Assembly: GCF_000282475.1 (NCBI RefSeq)
Contig: NZ_AKJF01000085.1
Coordinates: 1-60,375, forward strand
Source: Pseudomonas sp. GM78
GTDB lineage: Bacteria > Pseudomonadota > Gammaproteobacteria > Pseudomonadales > Pseudomonadaceae
Length of the DNA: 60,375 nucleotides
Direction of reading: 5' to 3'
Below are positions 36,871 through 45,255 of this stretch, piece after piece. The number at the start of each line of letters is the position of its first letter. Position 1 is the stretch's first letter. The notes beneath the pieces are model-generated. The model did no database searches. It saw only the letters and a program-made list of their open reading frames with translations, and had not been told where the DNA came from. The position numbers and the translations under genes were made by a program.

Positions 36871-37920
36871 ATGTCGGACTCATCATTGAAAATTCTTCGC
36901 CGCTATCAATACGACGCACTCGACCGCCTTACGGATGTCGGGCTACTGGCGGGCGACAGCACACAGCGTTTTTATCAAGTGAACCACCTGACTACCGAGC
37001 TGGGACAGCAGACGCAACGCACAATCCTGCGCCATGAAGCTCAGCCGTTGGCGCAGCAACAAATTACAGTTGGTGTGACCGAAGCCACGCTTTTAGCAAC
37101 CGATCAAGCCCATTCGGTACTACAGACCCATGGGCAAACAAACCCGCGGCAGCTGGCCTATACCGCTTACGGTCACCACCCGGCTGACAGTGGTTTAAGC
37201 CTCTTGATTGAATTTAGCGGTGAGTGTCCTGACGTCATAACCGGGCACTATTTACTTGGCCAGGGAAATCGGGCTTTCAATCCGGTGTTGATGCGTTTCA
37301 ACAGCCCGGATAATTTGAGTCCGTTCGGTGAGGGAGGAATTAATTGTTATGCATACTGCCAGGGGGACCCCGTAAACTTTAATGACCCGACGGGTAATTT
37401 CCGCATCAAAGTAGCAAATCCAAGAAGAGTCGTCAGAGACAAATTGGGACAAATACAAAAGTCCGGGAACGGAATAAAGCGGACCGTCCAAAATAACCAT
37501 CCAGTGCATAAGTCGTCGTTAAACGCCTTGGGGGAATCCTCAGTCACTGCGCCCCCTTCTCGACCCAGCACCTCAACATCAGCTTCTCAGCTCGTAAAAG
37601 TAAATCACACACTCCCTCCGACGGAAGAACTCATTAAGGCTATTCCCGACTCATTTAAAAACACACCGGACTATCAGGACGTAGTGTATTCTGGAAAAGT
37701 ATTTGACCACGCATACTCCAACGGCCGCATCCAGACAGTAGCCACCAAAAATGATTATAAAGAATTAAGCACACATTTGAAAAGTAGAGCCGACCTCCAG
37801 GATTCCGACGCCATAAAATCTCATACTGAAAAGACTAATGCATTACTACTGAAAATAAAAAGTACAAGTGTAGACCACTACCAGGCTTCAACAACCAATA
37901 AATACATTAGAACTAACTAG
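36871..37920 (+). CDS. Orphan RHS repeat-associated core protein with variable C-terminus
   Basis: A 349-residue protein of the short RHS type common in fluorescent pseudomonads. Residues 1-175 are the end of an RHS shell: YQYDALDRLT, then the core signature LMRFNSPDNLSPFGEGG and YCQGDPVNFNDPTG. After DPTG the sequence changes to an unrelated, AT-rich, lysine/serine-rich tip (about 176-349), as in polymorphic toxins. I do not recognise the tip. No immunity-like gene follows, since the next gene is a convergent TetR. The open frame upstream (from 36709) is REP-derived. Confidence 0.82.
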   Translation: MSDSSLKILRRYQYDALDRLTDVGLLAGDSTQRFYQVNHLTTELGQQTQRTILRHEAQPLAQQQITVGVTEATLLATDQAHSVLQTHGQTNPRQLAYTAYGHHPADSGLSLLIEFSGECPDVITGHYLLGQGNRAFNPVLMRFNSPDNLSPFGEGGINCYAYCQGDPVNFNDPTGNFRIKVANPRRVVRDKLGQIQKSGNGIKRTVQNNHPVHKSSLNALGESSVTAPPSRPSTSTSASQLVKVNHTLPPTEELIKAIPDSFKNTPDYQDVVYSGKVFDHAYSNGRIQTVATKNDYKELSTHLKSRADLQDSDAIKSHTEKTNALLLKIKSTSVDHYQASTTNKYIRTN

Positions 37921-37957
37921 GTCCTAAGCACCCCGGAATTTAGCGATAGCGAACAAA

Positions 37958-38578
37958 CTACGGCTCCAACCCAATCCCCCGCAAAATCACACTCGTCACC
38001 GTCTGTACCGCCCGCTCGAACTGCATGTCCGACAACGGTTGGTGATCATTGAGGATATTCACCTGATGATCGAAGTCGGCATAGTGCTGGGTCGAGGCCC
38101 AGATCATGTACAGCAGGCTTGAAGGCTCCACCGGCAGGATGCGCCCGTCGTCGACCCACTGGCGAATCTTCGCTTCCTTCATCTTGGCCCAGTCGTACAG
38201 GCTCGCGTCCAGTGTTACACCCAAGGTGGGTGCGCCGTGGATGATTTCGTTGGCCCAGACTTTCGAGCCGTAGGGGCGGCTGCGCGAGTGGTTCATCTTG
38301 GCGCGGATGTAGCTGCTGAGCACCACGCGGGGGTCGTCGAACATCTCGAAGCACAGGGCGTCCTGCTTCCACACTTCCAGCAGGTCGAACAGCACGGCGC
38401 TGTACAGTTCGGTCTTGGTGCTGAAGTAGTAATGCAGGTTGGAACGCGGCAGTTGCACTTCGGCAGCAATGTCGGCCATGGCGGTGCTGCCAAAGCCTTT
38501 TTCGGCGAAGACCTTCTCGGCCCCCAGCAGAATTTTCTCGACGTTACTGCGACGGATCTCGATCTTGTGATTGCCCAT
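37958..38578 (-). CDS. rutR: RutR-type TetR regulator of pyrimidine catabolism
   Basis: A 206-residue TetR protein with the RutR/YcdC C-terminal domain. The HTH region reads KILLGAEKVFAEKGF and LPRSNLHYYFSTKTELY, and the ligand domain contains MIWASTQHYADF, which is identical in recalled E. coli RutR. RutR binds uracil and releases TTGACCA-type operators. Here it should control the pyd genes just to the left; one TTGACCATAT half-site lies at 32190. The start at 38578 excludes an implausible extension through the intergenic region. The RHS cassette separates it from preA. Confidence 0.88.
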   Translation of the reverse strand: MGNHKIEIRRSNVEKILLGAEKVFAEKGFGSTAMADIAAEVQLPRSNLHYYFSTKTELYSAVLFDLLEVWKQDALCFEMFDDPRVVLSSYIRAKMNHSRSRPYGSKVWANEIIHGAPTLGVTLDASLYDWAKMKEAKIRQWVDDGRILPVEPSSLLYMIWASTQHYADFDHQVNILNDHQPLSDMQFERAVQTVTSVILRGIGLEP

Positions 38579-38846
38579 GAGGGCTCCCTGACAACAACAT
38601 TGAACAAGACTAGCATCCGCTCTAGCTCGCGGCGACAGGGCGCAGGCAAACTTCGTACAACCTGGCCAACAGGGCTCGACTGCGCCCCACTTCTTGCCTG
38701 GTGCCGAAGCTCCCATCCTGCACACCCACGAAGTCATCGTATAACTTCCAATTGACAACCCCTGAAAATCTAGCAAATATCGCCGCCAACGTTGTACGAC
38801 GACGTATAACAAAAATAAAAACAAAAAGCAGCAAGGGAGCGTCACA
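38579..38846. promoter_or_regulatory. Divergent rutR / oprD control region with repeated operator motif
   Basis: In this 268-bp gap the right-hand part is AT-rich and carries GTTGTACGAC (38791-38800) followed by GACGTATAAC (38801-38810), with a related TCGTATAAC at about 38737-38745. The same core appears as a perfect palindrome before udh (40366-40375), so these look like sites for one regulator of the hexuronate genes. Confidence 0.6.
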
Positions 38847-40145
38847 GTGAGCCAGCTCGTCCGCGATTCGTCCGCCCGTACCCCACGCCCATCCTTCACC
38901 CGCCTGCAGACGCTGAGCCTGTTCGGTTGCACCAGCCTGGCCCTCGCCCTGCCCGTCAGCAGCCAGGCCGAAGGTTTCACCGATGACGCCAAAGCCACGC
39001 TGAACCTGCGCAACGCCTACTTCAATCGCAACTACACCAACCCGGCCTACCCCCAGGGCAAGGCTGAGGAATGGACACAGAACTTTATCCTCGACGCCAA
39101 ATCCGGCTACACCCAGGGCCTGGTCGGCTTCGGTGTGGATGTGCTGGGCCTGTATTCGCAGAAGCTCGATGGCGGCAAAGGCACCGGGGGTACGCAGTTG
39201 CTGCCGATCCACAGTGACGGCCGCCCGGCCGACAACTTCGGGCGCCTGGGCGTGGCGCTCAAGGGCAAGATTTCGAAAACCGAACTGAAGGTCGGCGAAT
39301 GGATGCCAGTGCTGCCGATCCTGCGTTCCGACGACGGTCGCTCGCTGCCGCAGACCTTCCGCGGCGGCCAGGTGACCTCCACCGAGATCAGCGGCCTGAC
39401 GCTCTACGGCGGCCAGTTCCGGCAGAACAGCCCACGCAACGATGCGAGCATGGAAGACATGTTCATGAACGGCAAATCGGCGGCCTTTGCCTCGGACCGT
39501 TTCAACTTCGGCGGCGGCGAATACGCCTTCAACGAAAAACGCACCCAAGTCGGCGTGTGGTACGCGCAGCTCAGCGACATCTACCAACAGCAATACTTCA
39601 ACCTCAGCCACAGCCAGCCCATCGGCGATTGGACCCTCGGCGCCAACCTCGGCTATTTCATCGGCAAGGAAGACGGCAGCGCCCTGGCCGGCGATCTCGA
39701 TAACAAGACCGCATTTGCCCTGCTCTCGGCCAAGTACGGCGGCAACACCTTCTACATCGGCCTGCAAAAACTCAGCGGCGACGATGTGTGGATGCGGGTC
39801 AACGGTACCAGCGGCGGGACCCTGGCCAACGACAGCTACAACTCCAGCTACGACAACGCCCGGGAGAAGTCCTGGCAGGTGCGTCACGACTACAACTTCG
39901 TGGCCCTCGGCGTTCCCGGCCTGACGTTGATGAACCGCTACATCAGCGGCGACAACGTGCACACCGGCACCATCACCGATGGCAAGGAATGGGGCCGTGA
40001 ATCGGAACTGGCCTACACCGTGCAGAGCGGCGCGCTGAAAAACCTCAACGTGAAATGGCGCAATGCGAGCATTCGCAAGGATTTCAGTACGAACGAGTTC
40101 GATGAGAATCGGATTTTCATCAGTTATCCGATTTCGTTGTTGTAA
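38847..40145 (+). CDS. OprD family outer membrane porin
   Basis: The 432-residue protein has a long signal peptide ending near residue 41 (PVSSQA, cut before EGFTDD) and the OprD features KATLNLRNAYFNRNY, EEWTQNFILDAKSGYTQG, LPQTFRGGQVTS and a terminal beta strand ending in YPISLL. OprD porins admit specific organic acids and amino acids; here, ahead of uronate dehydrogenase and a TRAP importer, the cargo is probably a hexuronate. The start is a GTG with AAGGGAG 8 bases upstream. Confidence 0.9.
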   Translation: MSQLVRDSSARTPRPSFTRLQTLSLFGCTSLALALPVSSQAEGFTDDAKATLNLRNAYFNRNYTNPAYPQGKAEEWTQNFILDAKSGYTQGLVGFGVDVLGLYSQKLDGGKGTGGTQLLPIHSDGRPADNFGRLGVALKGKISKTELKVGEWMPVLPILRSDDGRSLPQTFRGGQVTSTEISGLTLYGGQFRQNSPRNDASMEDMFMNGKSAAFASDRFNFGGGEYAFNEKRTQVGVWYAQLSDIYQQQYFNLSHSQPIGDWTLGANLGYFIGKEDGSALAGDLDNKTAFALLSAKYGGNTFYIGLQKLSGDDVWMRVNGTSGGTLANDSYNSSYDNAREKSWQVRHDYNFVALGVPGLTLMNRYISGDNVHTGTITDGKEWGRESELAYTVQSGALKNLNVKWRNASIRKDFSTNEFDENRIFISYPISLL

Positions 40146-40151
40146 CGCACC

Positions 40152-40254
40152 CCTGTGGGAGCTGGCTTGCCAGCGATGAACCTGAGAACGCCGCTGGGTG
40201 TCAGGCTTCCAGCGTTATCGTTGACGACCATCGCGAGCAGGCTCGCTCCCACAG
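40152..40254. repeat. Chimeric REP pair
   Basis: The left arm is of the GAGCTGGCTTGCCAGCGATG subfamily, the right arm of the TCGCGAGCAGGCTCGCTCCC subfamily. Only the outer GTGGGAG/CTCCCAC parts pair across the element, though each arm has its own internal palindrome. Confidence 0.85.
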
Positions 40255-40365
40255 GTTCCGGGTCAGTCCAGAAATTTAATCCCGGCAGGAGGGAGACGAC
40301 CCTCCGTCAATTTCCACCAACGTCGCGTTGACAAAAACCGCAAAGCCTACCGATACTTCAGCAAA

Positions 40366-40375
40366 GTCGTACGAC
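40366..40375. promoter_or_regulatory. Palindromic operator candidate GTCGTACGAC
   Basis: A perfect 10-bp palindrome 45 bp before the udh start. It matches the imperfect copy before the porin gene at 38791 and resembles FadR-type GntR operators (core GT-N-NAC). No GntR gene is in the window, so the regulator would be encoded elsewhere. Confidence 0.55.
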
Positions 40376-40420
40376 AACCTACAACGACCGAATAACAACA
40401 ACTGCTTGCCAGGGATTCCC

Positions 40421-41245
40421 ATGACGACCACCGCACCCGCCCAAAAGCCCTTCAATCGCCTGCTGCTGACCGGTGCTGCCGGTGGCCTGGGCAAAGTCCT
40501 GCGCGAGAGCCTGCGCCCGTACGCCAATGTCATTCGCCTGTCGGACATCGCCGACATCGCCCCGGCCATCGATGATCGCGAAGAAGTCGTGCCCTGCGAC
40601 CTCGCCGACAAGCACGCCGTGCACCAGTTGGTCGAAGGCGTGGACGCGATCCTGCATTTTGGCGGCGTGTCGGTTGAGCGCTCGTTCGAAGAGATCCTCG
40701 GCGCCAACATCTGCGGCATCTTCCACATCTACGAAGCGGCGCGCCGTCACGGCGTCAAGCGCGTGATCTTCGCCAGTTCCAACCACGTGATCGGCTTCTA
40801 CAAGCAGGACGAAGTCATCGACGCCCACTCCCCTCGCCGCCCCGACAGTTACTACGGTTTGTCCAAGTCCTACGGCGAAGACATGGCCACGTTCTACTTC
40901 GATCGCTACGGCATCGAGACCGTCAGCGTGCGCATCGGCTCTTCGTTCCCCGAGCCGCAAAACCGCCGGATGATGAGCACCTGGCTGAGCTTCGGCGACC
41001 TCACCCAGTTGCTCGAACGTGCGCTCTACACCCCGAACGTCGGCCACACCGTGGTCTACGGCGCGTCCGACAACAAGGACATCTGGTGGGACAACCGCTA
41101 CGCCAGCGCCCTGGGCTACGCGCCGCAGGACAGTTCCGAAGTGTTCCGTGAAAAGGTCGAAGCCCAGCCGCAACCGGCCGCCGATGACCCGGTGCGGGTC
41201 TACCAGGGCGGTGCCTTTTGCGCGGCCGGCCCGTTCGGCGACTGA
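40421..41245 (+). CDS. udh: Uronate dehydrogenase
   Basis: The 274-residue NAD-dependent SDR oxidises D-glucuronate or D-galacturonate to the aldarolactone. It has TGAAGGLG (17-24), the serine-rich FASSNHVIGFY and the YxxxK pair Tyr145/Lys149 (YYGLSKSYGED). It follows the recalled Pseudomonas syringae Udh almost residue for residue. The start at 40421 follows the CAGGGATTCCC site. The product is passed to the lactonase encoded next. Confidence 0.93.
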   Translation: MTTTAPAQKPFNRLLLTGAAGGLGKVLRESLRPYANVIRLSDIADIAPAIDDREEVVPCDLADKHAVHQLVEGVDAILHFGGVSVERSFEEILGANICGIFHIYEAARRHGVKRVIFASSNHVIGFYKQDEVIDAHSPRRPDSYYGLSKSYGEDMATFYFDRYGIETVSVRIGSSFPEPQNRRMMSTWLSFGDLTQLLERALYTPNVGHTVVYGASDNKDIWWDNRYASALGYAPQDSSEVFREKVEAQPQPAADDPVRVYQGGAFCAAGPFGD

Positions 41246-41295
41246 TCGCCCCTGATCCGGATCCCCAGCACAACCAACCCAAGGAATGAGTTGCC

Positions 41296-42183
41296 ATGCC
41301 AGCCGAACTGATTGTCGATGCCCGCAACGCGGTGGGTGAAAGCCCGATCTGGGCCCCCGAGGAAAACGCCCTTTATTGGGTCGATATTCCCGCCGGGCGC
41401 CTGCAACGCTGGAGCGTGCAAACCGGGCATGTGCATGCCTGGAAAACCCCGCAGATGCTCGCCTGCATCGCCCGTCACCCCGACGGCGGCTGGGTCGCGG
41501 GCATGGAGACCGGGTTCTTCCATCTGCATGCGCATGAAGACGGCAGACTCGACAGCGCCCCCCTGGCCCACGTCGATCACGCCCGCCCCGGCATGCGCCT
41601 CAACGATGGTCGCTGCGACCGTCAGGGCCGCTTCTGGGCCGGCAGCATGGTGCTGGACATGAACGCCAATGCCGCCGTGGGCACGCTTTATCGCTACGAC
41701 GCCGGACAACAGGGGCCGCTGCAGGCACAGATGAACGGCCTGATCGTGCCCAACGGCCTGGCCTTCAGCCCGGACGGCAAGACGATGTACCTGTCCGATT
41801 CCCATCCGCTGGTGCAGCAGGTCTGGGCCTTCGATTACGACGTCGACAGCGGCATCCCGTCCAACCGCCGCGTGTTCATCGACATGAATCAGTACGGCGG
41901 TCGTCCTGATGGCGCGGCGGTCGATGCCGAGGGAAGTTACTGGATCTGCGGCAACGATGCCGGGCTGGTCCACCGCTTCACCCCCGACGGTCGACTGGAC
42001 CGTTCCCTCGCCGTACCGGTGAAAAAACCGAGCATGTGCGCCTTCGGTGGCAGTCGCCTGGACACCTTGTTCGTAACCTCGATTCGCCCGGGAGACGACC
42101 AGGATGAACAGTCGCTGGCCGGTGGCGTGTTCGCCCTGGACCCTGGCGTCAAGGGCTTGCCCGAGCCGCACTTCAAGCAATGA
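41296..42183 (+). CDS. SMP-30/gluconolactonase family aldarolactone hydrolase
   Basis: A 295-residue six-bladed beta-propeller of the SMP-30/regucalcin family. The metal-site glutamate is in VGESPIW (near residue 15), with NDGRCDRQGRFW and the asparagine/aspartate pair in PNGLAFSPDGKTMYLSDS further on. By context it opens the glucaro- or galactaro-lactone made by Udh. An AAGGAATGAG ribosome site lies just before the ATG. Confidence 0.9.
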   Translation: MPAELIVDARNAVGESPIWAPEENALYWVDIPAGRLQRWSVQTGHVHAWKTPQMLACIARHPDGGWVAGMETGFFHLHAHEDGRLDSAPLAHVDHARPGMRLNDGRCDRQGRFWAGSMVLDMNANAAVGTLYRYDAGQQGPLQAQMNGLIVPNGLAFSPDGKTMYLSDSHPLVQQVWAFDYDVDSGIPSNRRVFIDMNQYGGRPDGAAVDAEGSYWICGNDAGLVHRFTPDGRLDRSLAVPVKKPSMCAFGGSRLDTLFVTSIRPGDDQDEQSLAGGVFALDPGVKGLPEPHFKQ

Positions 42184-42250
42184 ACGCAACTGTTGGCGCT
42201 ACACCGCTGTGCCTTGAATAAAAACAACAACAAGACTGGAGACACCCCCA

Positions 42251-43222
42251 ATGGACTTCAAACGCACCTTGCTCGCCGCAGCACTCCCCCTGGCCTTCAC
42301 CCTCAGCAGCGCCGCCCACGCGCTGGAAATCAAATTCGCCGACATCCACCCCGCGGGCTATCCGACCGTGGTCGCCGAAGAACAGCTGGGCAAGACCCTG
42401 GTCGCCGACAGCGATGGCAAGCTGACTTTCAAGATGTTCGCCGGCGGTGTGCTCGGCTCGGAAAAAGAAGTGGTCGAGCAGGCCCAGGTCGGCGCCATCC
42501 AGATGGCCCGGGTCAGCCTGGGTATCGTCGGCCCGGTGGTACCGGACGTGAACGTGTTCAACATGCCGTTCGTGTTCCGTGACCAGGCGCACATGCGCAA
42601 GGTCATCGATGGCGAGGTCGGCGACGAGATCCTCGACAAGATCACCCAGTCTGAATTCAACCTCGTGGCCCTGGCCTGGATGGATGGCGGCACGCGCAAC
42701 ATCTACACCAAGAAACCGGTGCGCAGCCTCGAAGATCTCAAGGGCATGAAGATCCGCGTGCAAGGCAATCCGATGTTCATCGAAACCATCAACGCCATGG
42801 GCGGCAACGGCATCGCCATGGACACCGGCGAAATCTTCAGCGCCCTGCAGACCGGTGTGATCGACGGCGCGGAGAACAACCCGCCGACCCTGCTCGAACA
42901 CAATCACTACCAGAACGCCAAGTTCTACAGCCTGACCGGGCACCTGATCCTGCCCGAGCCGATCGTGATGTCGAAGATCACCTGGAACAAACTCACCCCC
43001 GAGCAGCAGGTTCTGGTGAAGAAGACCGCCAAGGCCGCGCAGGCGCAGGAGCGCACCCTGTGGGATGCCAAATCGGCCAGCAGCGAAGAAAAACTCAAGG
43101 CTGCCGGCGTCGAGTTCATCACCGTCGACAAAAAACCTTTCTATGAAGCGACCGCCTCGATCCGCGAGAAATACGGCGCGCCCTACGCGGACCTGATCAA
43201 GCGCATCGAAGCCGTTCAGTAA
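42251..43222 (+). CDS. TRAP transporter solute-binding protein, DctP family
   Basis: The 323-residue periplasmic protein has a clear signal peptide (cleavage after SSAAHA near residue 24). DctP landmarks include FNMPFVFRDQAHMRKV, the substrate-binding arginine in IRVQGNPMFIE, and GVIDGAENNPPTLLE. Relatives in this setting bind glucuronate or galacturonate. A strong stem-loop follows the gene and may raise its yield over the membrane subunits. Confidence 0.92.
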   Translation: MDFKRTLLAAALPLAFTLSSAAHALEIKFADIHPAGYPTVVAEEQLGKTLVADSDGKLTFKMFAGGVLGSEKEVVEQAQVGAIQMARVSLGIVGPVVPDVNVFNMPFVFRDQAHMRKVIDGEVGDEILDKITQSEFNLVALAWMDGGTRNIYTKKPVRSLEDLKGMKIRVQGNPMFIETINAMGGNGIAMDTGEIFSALQTGVIDGAENNPPTLLEHNHYQNAKFYSLTGHLILPEPIVMSKITWNKLTPEQQVLVKKTAKAAQAQERTLWDAKSASSEEKLKAAGVEFITVDKKPFYEATASIREKYGAPYADLIKRIEAVQ

Positions 43223-43244
43223 CCCTCCCTGCATTCAAGAAAGG

Positions 43245-43286
43245 CCCGGCACGCACTGACCTGGGTGACGGTCTGTGCGTGCCCGG
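43245..43286 (+). other. Long intercistronic stem-loop between dctP and dctQ
   Basis: CCCGGCACGCACTGACC pairs, with three interrupted positions, with GGTCTGTGCGTGCCCGG across an 8-base loop. It is not a REP and has no T run, so it is more likely an mRNA 3'-end stabiliser or partial attenuator than a terminator. Confidence 0.65.
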
Positions 43287-43301
43287 TTACGGTGGAACCC
43301 G

Positions 43302-43829
43302 ATGAAGAATCTACTGCTGCGTTTCAATGACAAGCTCTACATGACCTGTATCTGGGTCGCGGGGCTGTCCGTCCTGGCCATCGCGCTGATCATTCCCTGG
43401 GGCGTGTTTGCCCGTTATGTGCTCGGCACCGGCTCGAGCTGGCCCGAGCCCACGGCGATCCTGCTGATGATGGTCTTCACCTTCATCGGCGCCGCCGCCA
43501 GTTACCGTTCCGGTTCGCACATGGCGGTGGCGATGCTCACCGACCGCATGTCGCCGCAAATGCGCCAGGCCATGAGCGTGTTTTCCCAATTGCTGATGGC
43601 GACCATTTGCCTGTTCATGACCGTCTGGGGCAGCAAGCTGTGCCTGTCGACCTGGAACCAGTTCATGAGCGCCCTGCCGACCCTGCGCGTGGGCATCACC
43701 TACATGCCGATTCCCGTGGGCGGTCTGCTGACGCTGATCTTTGTCCTGGAAAAACTCCTGTTCGGCGACCAGAGCCACCGTCGGGTCGTGCGTTTCGACC
43801 ACGTTGAAGAAAACGAAGGGGCTGCCTGA
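43302..43829 (+). CDS. TRAP transporter small membrane subunit, DctQ family
   Basis: A 175-residue protein with four hydrophobic helices and the DctQ pattern (WGVFARYVLGTGSSWPEPTA, then MVFTFIGAAASYRSGSHM). It joins the solute-binding protein to the large permease. The start at 43302 follows GGTGGAACCC; a more upstream in-frame GTG lies inside the stem-loop and was not used. The stop abuts the dctM start. Confidence 0.9.
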   Translation: MKNLLLRFNDKLYMTCIWVAGLSVLAIALIIPWGVFARYVLGTGSSWPEPTAILLMMVFTFIGAAASYRSGSHMAVAMLTDRMSPQMRQAMSVFSQLLMATICLFMTVWGSKLCLSTWNQFMSALPTLRVGITYMPIPVGGLLTLIFVLEKLLFGDQSHRRVVRFDHVEENEGAA

Positions 43830-45110
43830 ATGGACGCTTTTATTCTGCTGGGCAGTTTTATCGCGTTGATCCTGATCGGTATGCCGGTTGCCTACGCACT
43901 GGGGCTTTCCGCGCTGATCGGCGCGTTCTGGATCGACATTCCATTCCAGGCGCTGATGATTCAGGTCGCCGGCGGCGTCAACAAGTTTTCCCTGCTGGCG
44001 ATTCCGTTCTTCGTCCTTGCCGGTGCGATCATGGCCGAGGGCGGGATGTCCCGGCGCCTGGTCGCCTTTGCCGGAGTGCTGGTCGGCTTCGTGCGCGGTG
44101 GCCTGTCGCTGGTCAACATCATGGCGTCGACCTTCTTCGGCGCGATCTCCGGTTCCTCGGTGGCCGACACCGCTTCGGTCGGCTCGGTGCTGATTCCGGA
44201 AATGGAACGTCGCGGCTATCCCCGTGAGTTCGCCACCGCCGTGACCGTCAGCGGTTCGGTGCAAGCGCTGCTGACCCCGCCGAGCCACAACTCGGTGCTT
44301 TACTCGCTGGCGGCGGGCGGTACGGTGTCGATTGCCTCGCTGTTCATGGCCGGCGTGGTACCGGGCCTGTTGATGAGCGCGTGCCTGATGGTGTTGTGCC
44401 TGATCTTCGCGAAAAAGCGTGACTACCCCAAGGGCGAAGTCATTCCGATGCGTGAAGCGCTGAAGATTTGCGGCGAAGCGTTGTGGGGCCTGATGGCGAT
44501 GGTCATCATCCTTGGCGGGATCCTCAGCGGGATCTTCACTGCGACCGAGTCGGCGGCCATTGCGGTGCTGTGGGCGTTCTTCGTGACCATGTTCATCTAC
44601 CGCGACTACAAGTGGAGCGAGCTGCCGAAACTGATGCACCGCACGGTGCGCACAATTTCGATCGTGATGATCCTGATCGGCTTCGCCGCCAGCTTCGGCT
44701 ACATCATGACCCTGATGCAGATCCCGGCAAAGATCACCACGATGTTCCTGACCCTGTCGGACAACCGTTACGTGATCCTGATGTGCATCAACGTCATGCT
44801 GCTGTTGCTCGGCACCGTGATGGACATGGCGCCGCTGATCCTGATCCTCACGCCGATCCTGATGCCGGTGATTCTCGGCATTGGCGTGGACCCGGTGCAA
44901 TTCGGCATGATCATGCTGGTGAACCTGGGGATCGGTTTGATCACACCGCCGGTGGGCGCGGTACTCTTCGTGGGATCGGCCGTGGGCAAGGTCAGCATCG
45001 AATCAACCGTCAAGGCGCTGCTGCCGTTCTACGCAGTGCTGTTCCTGGTGCTGATGGCCGTGACTTACATTCCTGCGTTGTCGCTGTGGTTGCCGCATTT
45101 GGTGTTGTAA
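43830..45110 (+). CDS. TRAP transporter large permease, DctM family
   Basis: The 426-residue sodium-coupled permease has about twelve helices and DctM signatures: FFVLAGAIMAEGGMSRRLV, ISGSSVADTASVGSVLIPEM, LTPPSHNSVLYSLAAGG and a C-terminal NLGIGLITPPVGAVLFVG. It starts immediately after the dctQ stop, so the two are translationally linked. Confidence 0.93.
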   Translation: MDAFILLGSFIALILIGMPVAYALGLSALIGAFWIDIPFQALMIQVAGGVNKFSLLAIPFFVLAGAIMAEGGMSRRLVAFAGVLVGFVRGGLSLVNIMASTFFGAISGSSVADTASVGSVLIPEMERRGYPREFATAVTVSGSVQALLTPPSHNSVLYSLAAGGTVSIASLFMAGVVPGLLMSACLMVLCLIFAKKRDYPKGEVIPMREALKICGEALWGLMAMVIILGGILSGIFTATESAAIAVLWAFFVTMFIYRDYKWSELPKLMHRTVRTISIVMILIGFAASFGYIMTLMQIPAKITTMFLTLSDNRYVILMCINVMLLLLGTVMDMAPLILILTPILMPVILGIGVDPVQFGMIMLVNLGIGLITPPVGAVLFVGSAVGKVSIESTVKALLPFYAVLFLVLMAVTYIPALSLWLPHLVL

Positions 45111-45136
45111 ACCGGCTGACCCTGTAACCCCTGAAC

Positions 45137-45220
45137 TGTAGACGCCCGGCTTGCCGGCGAAGGCGTCGTTGAGTACGCCTTCGCCGGCAAGTCGGATCGC
45201 CGCACCGCGGGCTCCTACAG
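45137..45220. repeat. REP pair (GGCTTGCCGGCGAAGG type)
   Basis: The facing copies are CCGGCTTGCCGGCGAAGGCG and a longer, diverged right arm containing AAGTCGGATCGCCGCACCGC. The right arm resembles the elements at 46127 and 60109, so this repeat joins two subtypes. Confidence 0.82.
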
Positions 45221-45255
45221 AGGCATTCCGTGTATCTTTTACTATCGCGGTGAAC

